From positions 48,463,658 to 48,527,657 of the forward strand of contig NC_080583.1 of assembly GCF_029962835.1 (NCBI RefSeq): a DNA stretch of 64,000 nt. The letters run 5' to 3'. This document shows, one piece after another, positions 42,711 through 55,440 of the stretch. The DNA is from Magnolia sinica. Its lineage: Eukaryota > Streptophyta > Magnoliopsida > Magnoliales > Magnoliaceae. Under the pieces are notes generated by a model. The model searched no databases, was not told the DNA's origin, and saw only the letters and a list, made by a program, of their open reading frames with translations. Made by a program: the position numbers and the translations under genes. The stretch's first letter is position 1, and each line of letters begins with the position of its first letter.

Positions 42711-43867
42711 AAAATAGGGTCGTGATCAAAACTCAATGATTTGGTCCGCCGAGAACATGCCGTTATTGAAGTAGAAGTGTACCAAAGGTCTCGTGAGGTT
42801 ACAAGTCTTACAACTTGAAAGGAAGGGTATTAATTATAACAATAACTCTCTTAAAGCTTTCTTCAACACTTGCTCAAAAAACCAAGAAGCAACCCGAAAT
42901 GATATATAGAGTCAAATCCCAACGGTAAAAAAATGGGCAGAAATCTGTCATTGTCGATGTCATCGAAGTTTCCTTCGATACCATCGAACCTTCTTAGATG
43001 CCATGAACTTCCTACACCAAGATTTTCAAATAAGCGTTAGACGGATTCTGTTCAATGCCATCAATCATCCTTCGATGACATCGAAGGGGCCTTCGATGTC
43101 ATCGAAAGATGGCTCGATGCCATCGAGATTTTCCTGGAAAAATACACTTTGGTTGTTGGACAGTTTGAGCACTATTTCCATTTCATCGAACATGTTTCGA
43201 TGCGATTAAGATTTAAATCTCGATGTCATTGAAGACATTTCGATGCCATCGAGAATAAACTGATTTTCCTTTGAAAATTTGAAAGTGCTTCAATGCCATT
43301 TGGAATATATGATTTTCCTTGTAAACTCTCTGGACAAACTGGTCCAAGTATTGATATCATCGAACCTTCTTTGATGTCATCGAAGGTAGTTAGATTGCAT
43401 TAAAAATATCAGAGTTCCTTCAAAGCTTGCTAGAGATATATGGCCATATCTCGATGTCATCGAAGTGGGTTCAATGTCATTGAAGATGTCCAGGATTTTC
43501 ATAGTGTACTTATTGGACTGTTTGGCCATTGTTTTCGATGTCATCGAAGATGTCTCGATTCCACTTCAATTGCAATCGACAAAACATGAATTTTTACCAA
43601 TTGATTAATTCTTCACAAACTTTAAATTAACTCTAAATCTAAGCATACTAAGGGCTTTGTAAATATGGTTTTGGGCAAGTTTAGATCATTTTAAGTGAGG
43701 CTTTTTACTTGATAGGCTTTGGTTAGGGAAGTGAGGCTTAATATACTTATATAGCACACCTGAACTTCTTCAACTTGGTGAGTCTTTGGTCTTGTATTCT
43801 TTATATGGGGCTCAGTTGACTCCAGGACTCAACTTTCATGTATATTGACAAACAAGGAGACTTTTAA

Positions 43868-43870
<3 letters not shown>
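42711..43870. repeat. TCGATGTCATCGAAG-rich region, possible copia LTR remnant
   Basis: Between ~42950 and 43570 the near-palindrome TTCGATG(T/C)CATCGAA and variants recur about 20 times, mostly in pairs 20-40 bp apart. The flanking sequence (42711-42950, 43571-43870) has no ORF. Given the minus-strand copia fragment at 47480-48135 it may be that element's LTR, but no boundary is visible. Confidence 0.5.

Positions 43871-43912
<42 letters not shown>
43871..43912. repeat. (GA)n microsatellite
   Basis: About 21 GA repeats at the junction with a family L LTR fragment. Confidence 0.95.
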
Positions 43913-43917
<5 letters not shown>

Positions 43918-44225
43918 GAAGATTAGGGAAGTGGTTTAAGAGAAAAGAGATAGGTTGAGAGAGAATCAGGAGAGATCAAGAGGTTAGGAGGAAGAGAGGA
44001 GAAAGAGAGATTAGAGATGATTAGGGGTGGCGAGAGCTTGGTGGACCATCTGATTGTTGATCCAAGTTAATTCAACTATTCATCTACGATTGTGAGTGCA
44101 TGAGAGGATTAGAACCCTCCATTTCTTTGTGATTTTTTCCATTTTGGTGGGCCCACAAGGGTGAGATCCACCTTGATCATGTATAGATTGTATGGTGGAC
44201 TTCATAGTGGCGGGGGCCTAACGTC
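43913..44225 (+). mobile_element. family L LTR fragment, plus orientation
   Basis: Matches, inverted, 41900-42330 of LTR D. Landmarks are GGTGG(A)CCATCTGATTGTTGATCC, TTTGTGATTTTTTCCATTTTGG and GATCCACCTTGATCATGTAT. It meets an oppositely oriented fragment at the hairpin 44179-44272. Confidence 0.7.
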
Positions 44226-44272
44226 ACCTGCATGCAAGCTCTAAAGTGAGGTCCACCATACAATCTATACAT
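44179..44272. repeat. hairpin at the junction of opposed LTR fragments
   Basis: ATGTATAGATTGTATGGTGGA (from 44179) pairs with TCCACCATACAATCTATACAT (to 44272). The arms are ~23 bp with at most one mismatch and a ~48-base loop. Confidence 0.85.
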
Positions 44273-45595
44273 AAATAACAAAATCTCTAAAGTGATCTGC
44301 CACAAGCTCCTGCCTCAATGCTGTTGCGACCTAACGTCACCTGCACGCAACAGTCGTGCATAAGATTATAGAAAGCTTAGATGGTGGTGTAAGTATGTGC
44401 GCAAGATAAGTGCCCAATACACAAATATCAGAGTAAGCCAAAATACTGGCAAATCCATAAGTCATACAATATCAGAGTATGCAACGCAGATTGGCTATGC
44501 AAATGTGGAGTCATAGAGAGCCAAATATCAGATGCCGAGGATGTAATGCAATATACAATTCTTGACGAATCACGATTACCATTAGCCTCATGTAGGCCAT
44601 ATAAATGCGAAAATATAGCAACCCAAATGCCATATGCCACGGATGTAATGCAATATACAGATCCTGACGAGTCCATAATACCATCAACCTTATTCAGGAT
44701 ATGCAATACAAAAGCATAGTAAACCAAATGCTATGTGCTGAGGATGTAATGCAATATACGTTGCGAATGAAATGACCAAGCTAGAGTGTGAAGTCGGGAT
44801 GATAGTGCGTAGTATCGTAAGCTATGGGGTCCATCATATGGGACTTCTATCCAAACTGGCCCATACCTAATTTGAATAACTGGACACAATGTGGTAAACT
44901 CCTGATCTTAGGTTAGTCGCGTACCCAACCGAAATCATGGCCATTGCGAGGGTACACATAATAAATTAGTTGGGCACCACCAGCCCGAGTGGATAGTGAA
45001 TGAATGAATGAGTAAAATGCTGAGTATGCAACTCCTTCTCAATAAGTCCACATATCAGTACTGAACTTCTTTGGGATCACCACCGAGGTTTAATACACTC
45101 TACGCCATTTATCGCCCCATTAAGCGCATAACTGGGTAAGTGGAAGAGACCTCATTATCTGCCTACCAATATCGGCCCGACTCGTCGATAGCGGACCCAT
45201 TTATGAGCTAGTCAGACTTAGCCTAACATTGCCTACTCCCTTGGGTGAGTAAGGCCACACCCCCTTCCATCCAGCCATGACACAGTGGGAGACGTGACTT
45301 ACTGGTATACCGCCCTCATGCGATCATGTATTTCCACTTGGTCTAGACGTTGGAGCATCCCTGATACTAAGGGGTTTAGGGATATTCACCCATGGACATA
45401 TTAGATGCCCATATGCTAGAACCAAACATTTTCGGTGTCCCAACTAGCCATCCATGAAATACCTATGGAGGCCATGGTCCTGATGTCGCTAGAGCATACA
45501 GTAGTCGTACAGTAGTCATGTCACATAGTGGGAGATGCATGAATCACACTATCTAGTCATACAATAATCCTGCGTGTACCGTACCTATAATTGTT
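44226..45595 (-). mobile_element. family L LTR fragment, minus orientation
   Basis: Inverted match to 13850-15080 of solo LTR C and to 56160-57060 of LTR G. It includes CGTGCATAAG...AAGCTTAGA (44350-44380), the 44780-45190 block and the 45290-45590 block ending GCGTGTACCGTACC. Both ends are truncated. Confidence 0.8.
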
Positions 45596-45599
45596 AAGG

Positions 45600-45934
45600 A
45601 TGCATGGTTGTAATTGTCAAGAGAAGTTGTGCGATGTTGTGTCTCGAGTTTATAGGCATTTTATTATTTCTCATGTGTTAAATCTTGTAATTCTTGTATT
45701 TATTAACATAACGACATTGGTTTGTATAAGTCATTTTGGGTAGCCGCTCTTATATTTTGAACGTATATATAATTTCCTTTATACTTGATTTGTTTCTCTT
45801 CCGCTAAACTGCTAATTCTGAGAAAAAGAAAAGAAAAATAAAACATATGTGGAATTTGGTTATCTATAAAGGTTAACACTCAGGTTTTTGGAAAACGAGT
45901 CATATACTCGAGTTTTGAAAACTCTGGGCATTAC
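45600..45934 (+). mobile_element. LTR 3'-end fragment of another Tekay-like element (putative)
   Basis: The stretch ends ACTCTGGGCATTACA, close to the GGGCGTTACA end of LTR A, and has TTCTCTTCCGCTAAACTGCT about 130 bp earlier as in LTR A. No further parts of the element are found. Confidence 0.45.
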
Positions 45935-45959
45935 AGTAGGCATTGATGGGTCAAGTTAA

Positions 45960-47023
45960 TTCAAACTCTAGTTGATGTGATGGAAGTACTTCTTCATGTA
46001 CTTCATTGAAGACTTGTGAGTTTGAACCAAAATTTCTTATGATATATGCAACGCTTCAACCTTCTGCTCCATTGATTTAAGACGCTCATCAACCTGGGAG
46101 GGCTAATAGTTGGAATCATTTAGATCATCTGATTCTTCCAACTCATTGAAAATTTCATCCATTATTGTGTCTTCAGGTTGTTGACCTTCCTCCTCTTCTT
46201 CATTTTGACCAGGAAGAGGTTTCAAGTTCATCTTATTCAGATTAGCATTATTGAATAGGAGTTCGGATTCCGGTGCCTCAACCGATGAGATTTTAATATT
46301 ATAATGCAATACAAGGCAAGTTATAAGATATGCAAAAGGAATCAAACCATGCTTGGGATGTAAGCAATACTGAATAATGATGTAGCAAATTAACGATGGA
46401 AGGCAAACACGTATACTTGACATAACAAAATGAAAAACTCTAACCATAAAGGGAGTAAGATTAGTCTTATTCCCTGATCAAGGATAGACATTGGAAGTAA
46501 AAATTCTATGCAAAACTCTATACTTAGGGAGCATTTAATTTGCAGGGAGGGCATTACCCGACCTCCATTTAGCATTAAAGCGACACAACTTATGTGTTAT
46601 CGCTTGCTTTTCAGTATGTGACATTTTTTCAGTTAATGTGGCAATAGGTATGCCATCGTCCGCAACATTGATTTCCATCAATGCCGAAGCAACGTGCGGT
46701 ATAACTAGGAATGTCCCGTCAACGAATTTAATTGTGAATGTTAAGTTATCAAGGGATACATCATAGATTGATGCATACATTCCTTGCACAATGGAGCGGT
46801 AAGCCATTCCACCCCATCCCAAAATGCGTTCCCAACCAATTTTAGTGAGAATGGGAACTAGACCAAAAGAAGAAATATAATCAACATTAACTGTTCTTTC
46901 GATAATAATATCCTTAGTGTGGAAATCCTAAACATGCTCTGAACCCTCTTTCGGAGCCCATAGGGCTCTCACACCAATAGGAGAAGATCTAGATGATGAG
47001 TTAGCACGATTTTTACTTGTCAT
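45960..47023 (-). pseudogene. plant transposon-associated protein ORF (PF20167-like), decayed
   Basis: Minus frames from an ATG at 47023 (MTSKNRANSSSRSSPIGVRA) read RTVNVDYFSSFGLVPILT, GWERILGWGGMAYRSIVQGM, LCRFNAKWRSGNALPA, LTPFMVRVFHFVMSS and KHGLIPFAYLITCLVLHYN. An acidic segment (NEEEEEGQQPED) and a coiled-coil-like end follow. Stops and frame slips occur near 46927 and 46540. The pattern resembles the 'putative plant transposon protein' domain found beside retrotransposon genes. Its parent element is unclear; it could belong to the Athila or the copia fragment to its right. Confidence 0.55.
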
Positions 47024-47479
47024 TTTCTTTGATCGACACTCCTATTAGTTTGCATAAGATAAAAATCAAAGAAAGTGATAGGAATGAGACTAGATCAGAT
47101 TTTGAAGAAAACCCACCCCAAATAGGGTTTCAAATGAAGAATATAATATCCAAAAGAGATTTGCTAGCAATAAATTATCAAATACTAGAAGGAAATTGAA
47201 AGAAAAACACTTACTAGCAAGTATGGATGATGGGTTAGTCGAATGAGGCATCGGCTAGTCGAGGAAGAAGATGAAAAATGAAAAGAAAAAGTGATTTTTC
47301 CACCTTTTTAGGCGAAATCGCATGATCTTTGACTGGCCAAAAAATTCGACTAGTCAAGTATGTACTTTGATTGGTTGAAAAATCACAAAATTTGAATTTT
47401 TGATTTATTTATTTTAAATTTTATCATTATTAAAATTTTATGCATTTAGAAAAAATAAACATAAGCAAACAACACATAA
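47024..47479. other. AT-rich stretch without gene
   Basis: Low-GC sequence with GACTAGTCAA/TTGACTGG motifs near 47240-47390. No coding frame supported. Confidence 0.4.
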
Positions 47480-48135
47480 AAAGAAACAAGATAATTATTT
47501 ACGAAAGCACAAACCAATATCATGTTTTAAGTTAGAAAATCTGGTTCTTTCAATTGGCTTGGTCAGTATGTTTGAAAGTTGCTTCTCAGTTTGAATGTAT
47601 TCAAGCATGATAAACTTGTCTTCAACCAAAATAACGGTATCGTATATCGATATGTTTCATACGAGAATGTTGGATTGGATTTTTTGAGACATTAATTACA
47701 CGTGAATTATAGTAGTACAAAGTCATGGTATCTTACATAATTCCATAGTCAGCTAGCATTCTTTTCATCCAAATTAGCTTAGTATAAGCATTTCTTGCTG
47801 CGATGTATTTAGCTTCAGCTATAAAGACAGATATTGAATTTTGTTTCTTACTGAACCAAGTTACTAAGCAGTTTCCTACGTAGAAGCATCCATCACTGGT
47901 AGATTTTCTATCATTAATATTTCTGCCCAGTCTGCATCAGTATATCCAGCAATTTGTATAGACATATCATGTGGATACCATAGTCCCAAGTTAGCAGAAC
48001 TTGCGACATATCTAATTATTCATTTAATTGCAGTTAAATGTGATTATTTAAGATTAGATTGATATCTAGTACATATTCCAATACTAAAAGCAATATCAGG
48101 TCTACTAGCAGTTAGGTACAGAAGGCTACTAATCA
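47480..48135 (-). pseudogene. Ty1/copia RNase H and RT C-terminus fragment
   Basis: Minus-strand reading in several frames gives SSLLYLTASRPDI, NLGLWYPHDMSIQIAGYTDA, DWAG, RKSTSDGCFYVGN, VTWFSKKQNSISV, IAEAKYIAA and HIDIRY. These are the conserved end of copia pol: the YLT.TRPDI block, GY.DADWAG, RKST.GYCF and S.AEAEY. Only this segment survives; it directly abuts the Athila integrase end at ~48150. Confidence 0.85.
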
Positions 48136-48154
48136 TGCTTTAATTGATGTCCAT

Positions 48155-49200
48155 TTACTTTGAATTTATTGCCATTGTTTGAATTTTTTTTATCTCAACA
48201 GCCCTATGAGGATAAACATTGGTAATAGTGAAGGGGCCGGTCCAACGAGATTGCAGTTTTTTCGGAAAGAGATGTAACCGAGAATTGTACAAGATAACTT
48301 TCTGACCTAGTGTGAATGATTTTTGAATAATATGTTGGTCATAAAACACTTTCATCCTGTCCTTGTAAATTCTCAAGTTTTCATATGCATCATTCTGAAT
48401 TTCTTCAAGTTCATTAAACTGAAGTTTGCGTAGCGAGCTAGCATTGTCCAGAATGAAGTTCAAATTTTCAATAGCTAGTAGGCTCTATATTCCAACTTCA
48501 TGGGAAAGTGGCAAGCCTTCCCATAGACAAGTCTAAGGGGAGACATTCTAATAAGGGTCTTAAATGTGGTACGATAAGCCCATAAGGCATCGGTCAATCA
48601 GATTGACCAGTCCTTATAGTCAGGGTTAACTGTCTTTTCCAAGATGCGTTTAATTTTTCTATTTAAAATCTCAGCTTGTCCACTTGTTTATGGGTGGTAT
48701 GGAGTGCTCACTTTGTGGGAGATGCCATATTTCTTCATTAAGTTTACAAATGGCCTATTACAAAAATTTGAACCTCCATCACTAATGATGGCTCGAGGTG
48801 TTCCGAATCAGGAAAAAATGTTCTTTTTTAAGAATTTAATGACCATTTGATGATCATTGTTCTGGCATGGGATCGCTTCAACCTATTAGTGACATAGTTT
48901 ACGGTGAGCAAAATATATAAATTTCCAAAAGATTGGGGGAATGGTCCTATGAAATCAATGTCCCAACAATCAAATGCTTTAATGATCAGAATGGGGTTCA
49001 AGGGCATCATGTTTCGAGGGGATAATGCTCCCAATTTCTGACAATGCTCACAAGCTTTGTAAAACTCATGAGTATCCTTAAGCATAGTGGGCTAATAAAA
49101 GCTGAACTGCAGAATTTTGGCCGTGGTCTTTTTGGTAAAAAAGTGACCACCAGAGGCCTGAGAATGACAGAAGGAGATGACACTTTGGTGTTTATTGTCT
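48155..49200 (-). pseudogene. Athila integrase
   Basis: The minus strand encodes the zinc domain (HEFYKACEHCQKLGALS), core WDIDFIGPFP (first Asp ~48970), IISDGGSNF (second Asp ~48795) and the GQAEILNRKIK block with Glu. WAYRTTFKT and the Athila-typical C-terminus [33 protein letters not shown] and SRWTGPFTI complete it. Frame slips occur around 48840 and stops replace Gln/Trp codons. The N-terminal HH and CC pairs are both visible. Confidence 0.9.
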
Positions 49201-49292
49201 GGCATACATCTCCTTAAATTTAGTCTGGGCAATATTTAAACAAATATGGATCATCCCAGAAGAATTTACATACCTTGATAAAGAATTTCTTC

Positions 49293-50092
49293 TTATCTTG
49301 TGCAGTCTAATGTGTCGCGTGTGAAACCTGTAACAAGATAATTAGTAATATCTACAAACCAAGGTGAATGGGAAACTTTGAACAATTGTTCGTCAGGGAA
49401 CATGTCATTTATATGTGTCGTCTCAACGGAATCAGAGAGATCAAGGTGGGAAAGATGATCACCCACTATGTTCTCTACTCTCTTTTTATCTTTTATTTCC
49501 AAATCGAATTCTTCGAGTAGGAGGATCCATCTTATCAGGCAGGGCTTAGCATCATTCTTAAATAGAAGATACTTGAGCACCACATGATCTGTGTAAATGA
49601 TGATCTTGGATCCAATCAGATATGACCTAAATTTGTCTAAAGTGAACACTACGACTAAGAGTTCATTTTCCGTAGTAGAGTAGTTCACTCGGGTAGGATT
49701 TATGGTTTTACATATGTAATGAATGACGTAGGGCTTCTTTTCTTTTCTCTGGCCTAGAACCGCCGCAAGAGCATAATTAGACGTATCACACATAGGTTCA
49801 AAAGGAAGGCTCCAGTCGGGTGGCTGCATGATAAACGCAGTGGTTAACATCCCTTGAGCGTGGTAAAAGCTTCCTGGCATTGCTTAGTCCACTCGTATAG
49901 TGCATCCTTTCGAAGTAGATTGCATAGAGGACAAGAGAGGTGACTAAAGTCCTTTATGAATCTCCTATAAAAGCTGGCATGTCCTAAAAAGGATCGCACA
50001 TCTCGTATTAGGTGGAGGTAAGTTAAAGATAAGATCAATCTTAGCCTTATATAACTCAATTCCCTTGGACGATATGATATGTCCAATGACAA
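49293..50092 (-). pseudogene. Athila RT thumb and RNase H
   Basis: Frames give [75 protein letters not shown] and [24 protein letters not shown] then matches the end of Athila RNase H (VADHLSRL). Frames overlap near 49850, showing one slip. Confidence 0.9.
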
Positions 50093-50647
50093 TTCCTTTA
50101 TGAACCATAAAATGGCACTTCTCTCAATTCAATACCAAATTCTTTTCCTCACATCTCTTCAGCACACATTTAAGATTCTCCAAACAATCACTGAAGGATG
50201 GGCCAAAGACAGAGAAGTCATCTATGAAGACCTCTAAATATTGTCCCACCATGTCAGAAAAAATGCCGATCATACATTGCTGAAAAGTGGCGAGGGCATT
50301 ACACAATCTGAATGACATCCTTCGATAAGTAAAGGTGTCAAACGGACATGTGAACGTGGTCTTTTCTTGATCTTCAAGGGTTATCTTGATCTGATTGTAG
50401 TCCAAATATCCATCAAGGAAACAGTAATAAGAATGACCAACTAGCCATTCCAAAATTTGATTGATGAAGGGCAAAGGAAAGTGGTTCTTCATTGTGATGC
50501 TATTCAACTTCCTGTAGTCAATGCATATTCTCCAACCATTAGTGACTCTACTTAGCATGAGTTCATTATTGGCATCAGCTACGATGGTGATTCTGGACTA
50601 CTTAGGAACCACCTGAGTTGGACTCACCCATTGGCTATCGGATATAG
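50093..50647 (-). pseudogene. Athila reverse transcriptase, cut by LTR F
   Basis: Minus reading SDSQWVSPTQVVPK (50640-50600), NGWRICIDYRKLNSITMKN, HFPLPFINQILEWLVGHSYY, CFLDGYLDYNQIKIT, the FIDDFSVFG catalytic block and EKNLVLN is the Athila RT. It is broken at 50647 by the inserted family L LTR (50648). The N-terminal part and gag lie beyond the nested insertions, outside the window. Confidence 0.92.
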
Positions 50648-52976
50648 TGTAAGGCCTGTATCCTAGTCCATACCGTTCCTCAGACTCCCGCGATCCTCCC
50701 CGTCCAATTCCGACGACCCGCGACCTATAGACAGCATTTGCCTGTGACCCTAAGTCGCATCCCGTAGATCTGAGTCGACTTGAATTAAAACTTGTACCCT
50801 AGCAACCGCACCATCGCCACTGTTCCAACGTCCCGTCTCATGTACCAATGCAATACCCAGGCTAGGAGCTGTGGGCCTACATATATCTCAAGGAAATGTC
50901 GCGCATTGCAACTTCGGAGAGATTCCAGAGAATCTCTACCCACCTTTCACATCAATTAGTCAAGTACACATTCCATCACTAGCCCATGATTTCTTTCTCC
51001 CCAAGACAAGCAACCCATCCCCTCTTACCCTAAAGTCAACTCTCATGTCGCTCACACCCCATCACTCCATCCCATCTCTCTTACACAAGCAACCCATCCC
51101 ATCTCATTCTCTCTCATTTTCTCTACCCATCCCAAGCAACCAAGAGAGGTGAGAATGTCCAAGCATTCCAAGGAGGGAAGAACCCAAGTGCGTGGCCCAC
51201 TTCCTACCCTTAATCTCTCATCCCAACCCTTCAAAGCTTCATCATCCTCCATTAAAGAAGAAGCCAAGGAGCTAAGCATTCCAAGGAACTAAGAAGAAGA
51301 TCCAACGGTGGGTGCTTATAGGACTAGATTGTGCTTTTGATGATGGGCCAAGTGGGGCCTACCGATTGATGGTATGGATCCTATTTGGGACCCAAGGTGT
51401 GGCCAATGGCCCACCATGATTCATATATGTAGATCCATGATGGGGCCATTCTCCATGGACCCCACCATGATGTTTATTTGATAATCAACATTTAGAGGTC
51501 ATCTAGACCTTAACTTTGTGGTGGGGATAAGTGGTGGGGATGGTATCCCCACCTTGATTCTCATTTTTTTAGGGCCCACATGTTTTTCTCTCTCTCTTTC
51601 TCCCCTGTTTGATGGCCCACCTTGATGATGTATGAGGACTATCCACGCTGTCCAAATGGTGGACCACATGGTTGTCCAAACCATGGGATTGGCCCACCGT
51701 GCTGCCAACCGTCGAGCAGCCACCTAGCCATCCGCTTTCGGACAAGCCCAGGTGAAGGAAAACATAAATACCAGCTTGGTCGTGGCTGGTGGGCCACTCA
51801 CATGGACCCCATGTGATGTACGTGTTTCATCCATACCGTCCAGTGGGCAGGGCCCACCTGGCTGTTCATTTAGGACATGCCTGGACAAATGGAAACACAA
51901 AGTTCAGCTTAACTTAATGCTGGTGGGCCACCACGTGGACCCCACCTTGATTTATGTATTTCATCTCCACCATCCAGCGTGGGACAGTGGAGTACACCTG
52001 ATGTGTGTGTTTCAACTCCACCATCCAGCGTGGGACAGTGGAGTACACCTGATGTGTGTGTTATCCACACCGTCTAGCATTTTAGGACGGTGGGACCCAC
52101 CCTGATGTATATGTCTTACATCCACACTATCCAGCATTTTAGGACGGTGGGACCTACCCTACTGTATGTGTTTCATCTCCACCGTCCAACATTTTAGGGA
52201 CGATGGGACCCACTTGATATGTGTTTTATCCACACCGTCTAGCAAGGGACGGTGGGACCACCATGATCTGTGTTTTATCCACCCCGTTCGATGAGTGGGA
52301 CACTACTGGACCGTCTGTCCAATAGCTGTAGGACCCACCATGTGATGCATGTGAATTATCCAGGTCGTCTAAGTGATGGACGTCCAATAGGCCCAGATGG
52401 GCTCGACATCTAACCATGGGAGCCCACCTATTGTATGTGTTTTATCTAAATGTTGTCCATCCCCATGTTTTAGGCCATGAGTTGCCCCATGAGGCCCACT
52501 ATGACGTATGTGTTGCACATGTGGCCCACTCATTATTTAAGGGCCATGGGCCCCTTTGTCACGAGATGCCCACCTTGATTTATGTGTTTTACGCCAGCCA
52601 TAGGCTGCCTTATGCAGGCCAACCATGATGTATATGTTATACGCAAAACGTCCACCATGTTAAGGACTGCCTTGTAAGGCCCACCTTGATGTATATGATA
52701 CACACGTTGTCCATCCATTTTCCCTAGATAGTATAAGGGCCATAGGCCCCATTGTGGGTTAGATTCAAATCCCAAGTCGGCCGCACCTTAATAGTAGTGG
52801 TGGTTAAATGCCTACCATCGTAAACTTCCCTAGGGCCCATCGTTAAGCCCATTTTTGTTGGGCTATCCTAAACCATTCGGCTCCCATTGATGATGGTGCT
52901 TTCCACCATACCTTGTAGGATTATCCAAACCTTAGGGCTCACCTTGTAATCATGTCCCATAGGAGATGTAAGGGCC
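50648..52976 (+). mobile_element. Family L LTR copy F, 5' half, inserted in Athila RT
   Basis: It starts TGTAAGGCCTGTATCC exactly where the Athila RT frame is interrupted; TATAG (50643-50647) is the expected target duplication. Sequence follows LTR G from its start to the point equivalent to ~55740, where element G begins. It carries the CT tract (~51588), CCGTCCA modules, and two near-identical ~55-bp copies of CCACCATCCAGCGTGGGACA (51968-52060). The 3' half should lie right of the window. Confidence 0.88.
52972..52976. repeat. probable target duplication of element G (GGAGA)
   Basis: Five bases between interrupted LTR F and the TGTAAGG start of LTR G. The partner copy is outside the window. 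Confidence 0.5.
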
Positions 52977-53900
52977 ATATCCTAGTCCATACCGTTCCGT
53001 CGACTATCGCGATCCTCCCGTTGAATTTTGACAACTCGAGACTTGTACCCGAGTGATCGCGCTATCGCTGCAGTTCCAACGCCGTGTCTTGCGCACCGAT
53101 GAGATACCCAAGCTAGGAGTTGTAAGCCTGCGTATATTTTGAGGGAATGCAGCGCATTATGAATCCCGAGAGAATCTCTACCCACCTATCACATCAATCA
53201 ATCAATCACAAGTCAAATACAACCCATACCTAGCCCATCCCTCTCTTACCAACAAGGCATGGCACCCATCCCTCTCTCACCCAAAAGTCAACCAAGCCCA
53301 TACCCACCATGTCATTCTTCTTACACACCCATCCCTCTCTCCTTACATCTCCCATCCTTCACTCCATCTCATTCCATTCTCTATCAGTTTTCCTAGCAAC
53401 CAAAAGAGAAAAATACTAAGGAGAGAAGAGAAAGAACCTAAGATCAAGGCCCACCTTCCTACCACCAAATCTCACCATTCAACCCTTCAATCTTCATCAT
53501 CCTCTATCAAAGAAGAAGCCAAGGAGCTAAGGAAGCCATAAAAGCAAGAAGAAGTGGAATCGGTGGGTATTTATAGGACTAGATTTATAATTTTGATGAT
53601 GGGCCAAGTGGGGCCTACCGATTGATGCTATGGATCTCTCTCTTTGGACCCTAAGTGTGGTCGATGGCCCACCATGATTCATATATGAATTCCATGATGG
53701 GGCCATTCTCCATGGACCCCATCATGATGTTTAATTTTATTTCCATTTCAAAAAGGTCATCTAGACCTTGTATTTGTTGTGGGAAAAGGATTTCCACCAT
53801 GGATTTGATGATTTGAGGGCCCACATTCGGTGAGACCTAATTGATGTATGTATTGTAATTGCTAGAGAAGCTCAGAGTGGTGGAGCTCCTCCGCTACACG

Positions 53901-53914
53901 TCTCTCTGTCTCTC

Positions 53915-53957
<43 letters not shown>
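53901..53957. repeat. (CT)n microsatellite in LTR G
   Basis: Impure CT repeat at the position shared by all family L LTRs; followed by CTGGTTTGATGGCACACC. Confidence 0.95.
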
Positions 53958-53959
<2 letters not shown>

Positions 53960-55149
53960 GGTTTGATGGCACACCATTAATATTGTATGATGATCCATGC
54001 CGTTCATTTAAGCGGGCCAACCTGCCGTCCACATTTGGGTCCACCTTGCTGCCCATTTTCGGGCCAGCCATAGATGAAGGGAGAATGCAATTATCAGCAT
54101 GATCCCCATCCGTGGACCACACCGTGATGCGTGTATCCCATACACGTCGTCCATCCAGTAGGCGGGGCCCACCTGTTGCGGGACTGCTCGTCCAAACGAC
54201 CCAGCTAGCCTGTCCATTTTAGACAGGCCCATTTGAAGAGAAAACACGCACATCAGCTGGTCCTCCAGCTGGTGGGCCACGCACGTGGACCCCACCCACT
54301 TGATATATGAGTGGTATTTCCACCGTCCAACTGCTAGACGGTGGGATCCACCTTAATGTATGTTTTGATCCACATTGTCTACCGTCCAGCAGGACGGTGG
54401 GACGTCCCACATGAGATGCGTGCTATATCTGCACCGTCCATCCGTGCAGGACCCACTTTATGTATTTCATCCCACCGTCCATCTAGATGGTGGGCACCAC
54501 CAGCTATATAGATACTGTGCTGACATTAGCAAGTTATGTGGGTCTAATCATGAGGCATGTGTTATATCTAAACCGTCCATCAGCAAGTTCTATGGGTTCC
54601 ACCAGCTATCTAGTTGTTGTATTGACATCAGCAAGCTCTGTGGGTCCCACCAGCTAACTTCTGTATTGATGTCAGCAAGTTTTGTGGGCCTGATTATGAG
54701 GTATGTGTTATGTCCAAAACGTCCATCTCTGTGGCCCACATGATATATGGGTTTTATCTGCACCATCCCTGAAGTGGACCCCACCATGATTTAAGTATTT
54801 TATTTACACTGTCCGGCGGTCTGGACGGTGGAAACCACTATGATGTAATGTATCATTTACATCAGCCATTTGTGGGGCCCACTCGTGATGTGCGTGCTCC
54901 ACCCACGCTGTCCACACATGGACAGTGGGTCCCACATGATGTAGGTGTTGTATTCACATCGTCCTTCCATCTGCTAGACTTGGGGTGCCCATCGTGGGCT
55001 GCCTTATGAGGCCCACCATGCTGAGTGTCATATTCACAATGTTCATCCATTTTCTTAGGGCTATGGGACCTATTGCCTTATGCCACCCACCGTGATGTGT
55101 GTGTTGTGTACACACTGTCCACCTGATTTTCTGGACCATGGGCTGCCCC

Positions 55150-55440
55150 ATCAAGCCCACTGTTGTATGTGAGGCCCACCTGTTGTTATACGGCTCATGC
55201 ACATGGCCCATTGTGATGTATATGCAGCCCATGAATGAGGCCTATTGTGATGTATATGTGGCCCATGTCACATATACATGGCCCATTGTGATATATATAC
55301 GACCCATGTATGAGGCCCATTGTGATATATATATGCGGCCCATGTATGAGGCCCAATGTGATGCATGTGAGGCACATTGTATGTGTGAGGCCCAATTGCG
55401 ATGTGTGAGACCCACCATGATGTATGTGATACACACGTGG
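55150..55440 (+). repeat. ~32-bp tandem repeats in LTR G
   Basis: About nine units of GAGGCCCATTGTGATGTATATG-(C)GGCCCATGTAT. They correspond to the array at 12350-12670 in LTR C. Confidence 0.88.
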
